In this document: positions 23,458 through 24,380 of the stretch, one piece after another
Layout of the letters: each line of letters starts with the position of its first letter
Numbering within the stretch: position 1 is the stretch's first letter
Source of the DNA: Ectopseudomonas composti
GTDB lineage: Bacteria; Pseudomonadota; Gammaproteobacteria; Pseudomonadales; Pseudomonadaceae
Length of the DNA: 24,380 bases
Assembly: GCA_946886245.1 (NCBI GenBank)
Contig: CAMPIF010000008.1
Location: 1 to 24,380 of the forward strand
Direction: 5' to 3'
Program-made: the position numbers and the translations under genes
Notes under the pieces: model-generated
Told to the model about the DNA's origin: nothing
Seen by the model: only the letters and a program-made list of their open reading frames with translations
Database searches by the model: none

Positions 23458-24321
23458 ATGGATGTTCTTTCCGAGTTCTTCGAGCGCACGAGCCTGCAAG
23501 GGCGACTGCTATTCGCCGGCCCGGTAGACGGTACCCTGGTGCTGGACAAGCCAGCAGGCATGGCATTCATCCACGTGATCGAGCGAGGTGCACTGGATAT
23601 GGTGCACGCCGACAAGCCTCGCATCGCGATCAGTGAACCCAGCGTTTTGTTCTGTCCCAGCACCTGCTGCTACAAGCTGCGTGCACACCAGCCCGGCGGC
23701 GTGGATCTGATCTGCGCCTCATTCCAGTTCGGGCGTTCAGGGCAGCAGCCATTTCCACTGGGGCTCCTGGAAACCCTGGTGTTTCCGCTGAGCGCCCTCG
23801 AGCAGCTCGGGCCGGTGATCGGCTCACTGGTCAACGAGTTCCGTACGCCGGCACCTGGTCGTAGCAAGGCGCTGAACCTGCTGTTCGAATACGTGTTCGT
23901 CCTGCTGGTACGCCGCGCGGTGAACGAAGGGCGCATAACCAGTGGCCTGCTGTATGCGCTGCAGGACAGTCAACTGGGGCCCGCGCTGATCTGCATTCAT
24001 CAGGAACCCCAGCTGGCCTGGAGCGTCGAGCGCCTGGCCGCGTTGGCGAAGATGTCGCGTACCAAGTTCGCAGCGCTGTTCTCCGAGGTCATGAGCATGA
24101 CGCCCATGGCCTATGTAACCGCCTGGCGCATGAAGGTGGCGCAGGATCTGCTGCGTGAGGGGATGCCGATCAAGGTGATCGCCGATGCTGTGGGCTACGC
24201 ATCGCAGGCGTCGTTCTCGCGTACCTTTGCCCAGCAGGTCGGGCAACCACCAGGCGAATGGCTACGGGCTGAAGGAGAGGACCCGCCGGCGAAGCTGCAG
24301 GTGCAGATTTACCGCGATTGA
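23458..24321 (+). CDS. AraC-family transcriptional regulator with cupin-type N-domain
   Basis: A 287-residue regulator. The N-terminal half (1-170) is cupin-like (LVLDKPAGMAFIHVIERGAL, then SVLFCPSTCCYKL), as in AraC proteins that sense a small effector or redox state; the CC pair at about 69-70 is notable. The C-terminal double HTH (about 185-272) is clear: WSVERLAALAKMSRTKFAAL, then DLLREGMPIKVIADAVGYAS and ASFSRTFAQQVGQPPGEW. The effector and targets are unknown. No strong Shine-Dalgarno precedes the ATG (AGGTCG lies about 9-14 nt upstream). The 204-bp upstream region holds a perfect 12-bp palindrome and related repeats that may be autoregulatory sites. An intrinsic terminator follows 10 bp after the stop. 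Confidence 0.9.
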   Translation: MDVLSEFFERTSLQGRLLFAGPVDGTLVLDKPAGMAFIHVIERGALDMVHADKPRIAISEPSVLFCPSTCCYKLRAHQPGGVDLICASFQFGRSGQQPFPLGLLETLVFPLSALEQLGPVIGSLVNEFRTPAPGRSKALNLLFEYVFVLLVRRAVNEGRITSGLLYALQDSQLGPALICIHQEPQLAWSVERLAALAKMSRTKFAALFSEVMSMTPMAYVTAWRMKVAQDLLREGMPIKVIADAVGYASQASFSRTFAQQVGQPPGEWLRAEGEDPPAKLQVQIYRD

Positions 24322-24331
24322 GTCTGGCCGA

Positions 24332-24362
24332 GCCCAGGGCTGTCGGCGCCCTGGGCATTTTT
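24332..24362 (+). terminator. Intrinsic terminator after the AraC-family gene
   Basis: GCCCAGGGC (24332-24340) and GCCCTGGGC (24348-24356) form a perfect 9-bp stem with a 7-nt loop, followed by ATTTTT. It lies 10 bp after the stop codon. A textbook rho-independent terminator. Confidence 0.93.
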
Positions 24363-24380
24363 CACCGGTCAGGCGACTAC

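Noticed and set aside
23397..23636. A 79-codon plus-strand frame overlapping the AraC-family gene start
   Set aside because: It begins within the palindrome, lacks a ribosome-binding site, and overlaps the cupin-domain coding sequence in another frame.

Overview
The window reads as a chromosomal segment of a Pseudomonas species. It is GC-rich, has Pseudomonas-style codon use, and carries a complete mexS / mexT / mexE-mexF-oprN locus in the gene order I know from P. aeruginosa. I place it only at genus level. No tRNA, rRNA, insertion sequence, phage gene or CRISPR array was seen, and no intergenic stretch exceeds about 255 bp.

Layout. (1) 1-583: a truncated small zinc-ribbon-like protein (DUF1272) and a small conserved hypothetical, both on the minus strand. 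(2) 765-5311: a minus-strand pair encoding a membrane-anchored di-heme cytochrome c (RoxA / di-heme peroxidase-like) and a membrane-anchored catalase-fold heme protein. It is divergent from a Fis-type regulator whose AAA+ domain has lost the sigma-54 contact loop and the Walker B acids. (3) 5381-7598: a DUF3429 membrane protein, then (minus strand) a NadR-like kinase and PnuC transporter for nicotinamide riboside salvage, preceded by a hypothetical gene. (4) 7606-11380: an sCache chemoreceptor with a possible FliA promoter, a possible 20-codon leader ORF, bacA/uppP, a cold-shock/DUF1294 fusion overlapping bacA, and a YjbR-type protein. (5) 11540-13390: a 7TMR-DISM diguanylate cyclase with an intact GGEEF and I-site. 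(6) 13389-21633: the MexEF-OprN efflux operon with its terminator, its activator gene mexT and the divergent oxidoreductase gene mexS. (7) 21692-24362: a CheV coupling protein, a charged helical hypothetical protein, and an AraC-family regulator with a strongly palindromic upstream region and a clean intrinsic terminator.

How the genes work together. MexE (adaptor), MexF (inner-membrane RND pump) and OprN (outer-membrane channel) form one tripartite pump, driven by MexT and modulated by MexS. PnuC imports nicotinamide riboside, which the NadR-like kinase would phosphorylate. The cytochrome and catalase-like proteins are probably co-expressed on the periplasmic face of the inner membrane. The chemoreceptor, CheV and the diguanylate cyclase are signalling genes but are not clustered as one system.

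Most notable items: a perfect 10-bp hairpin that buries the mexE ribosome-binding site; the cytochrome / catalase / GAFTGA-less regulator module; the short ORF in front of bacA; and a perfect 12-bp inverted repeat before the AraC gene. All functional statements are by recognition of motifs and families; no database search was possible.
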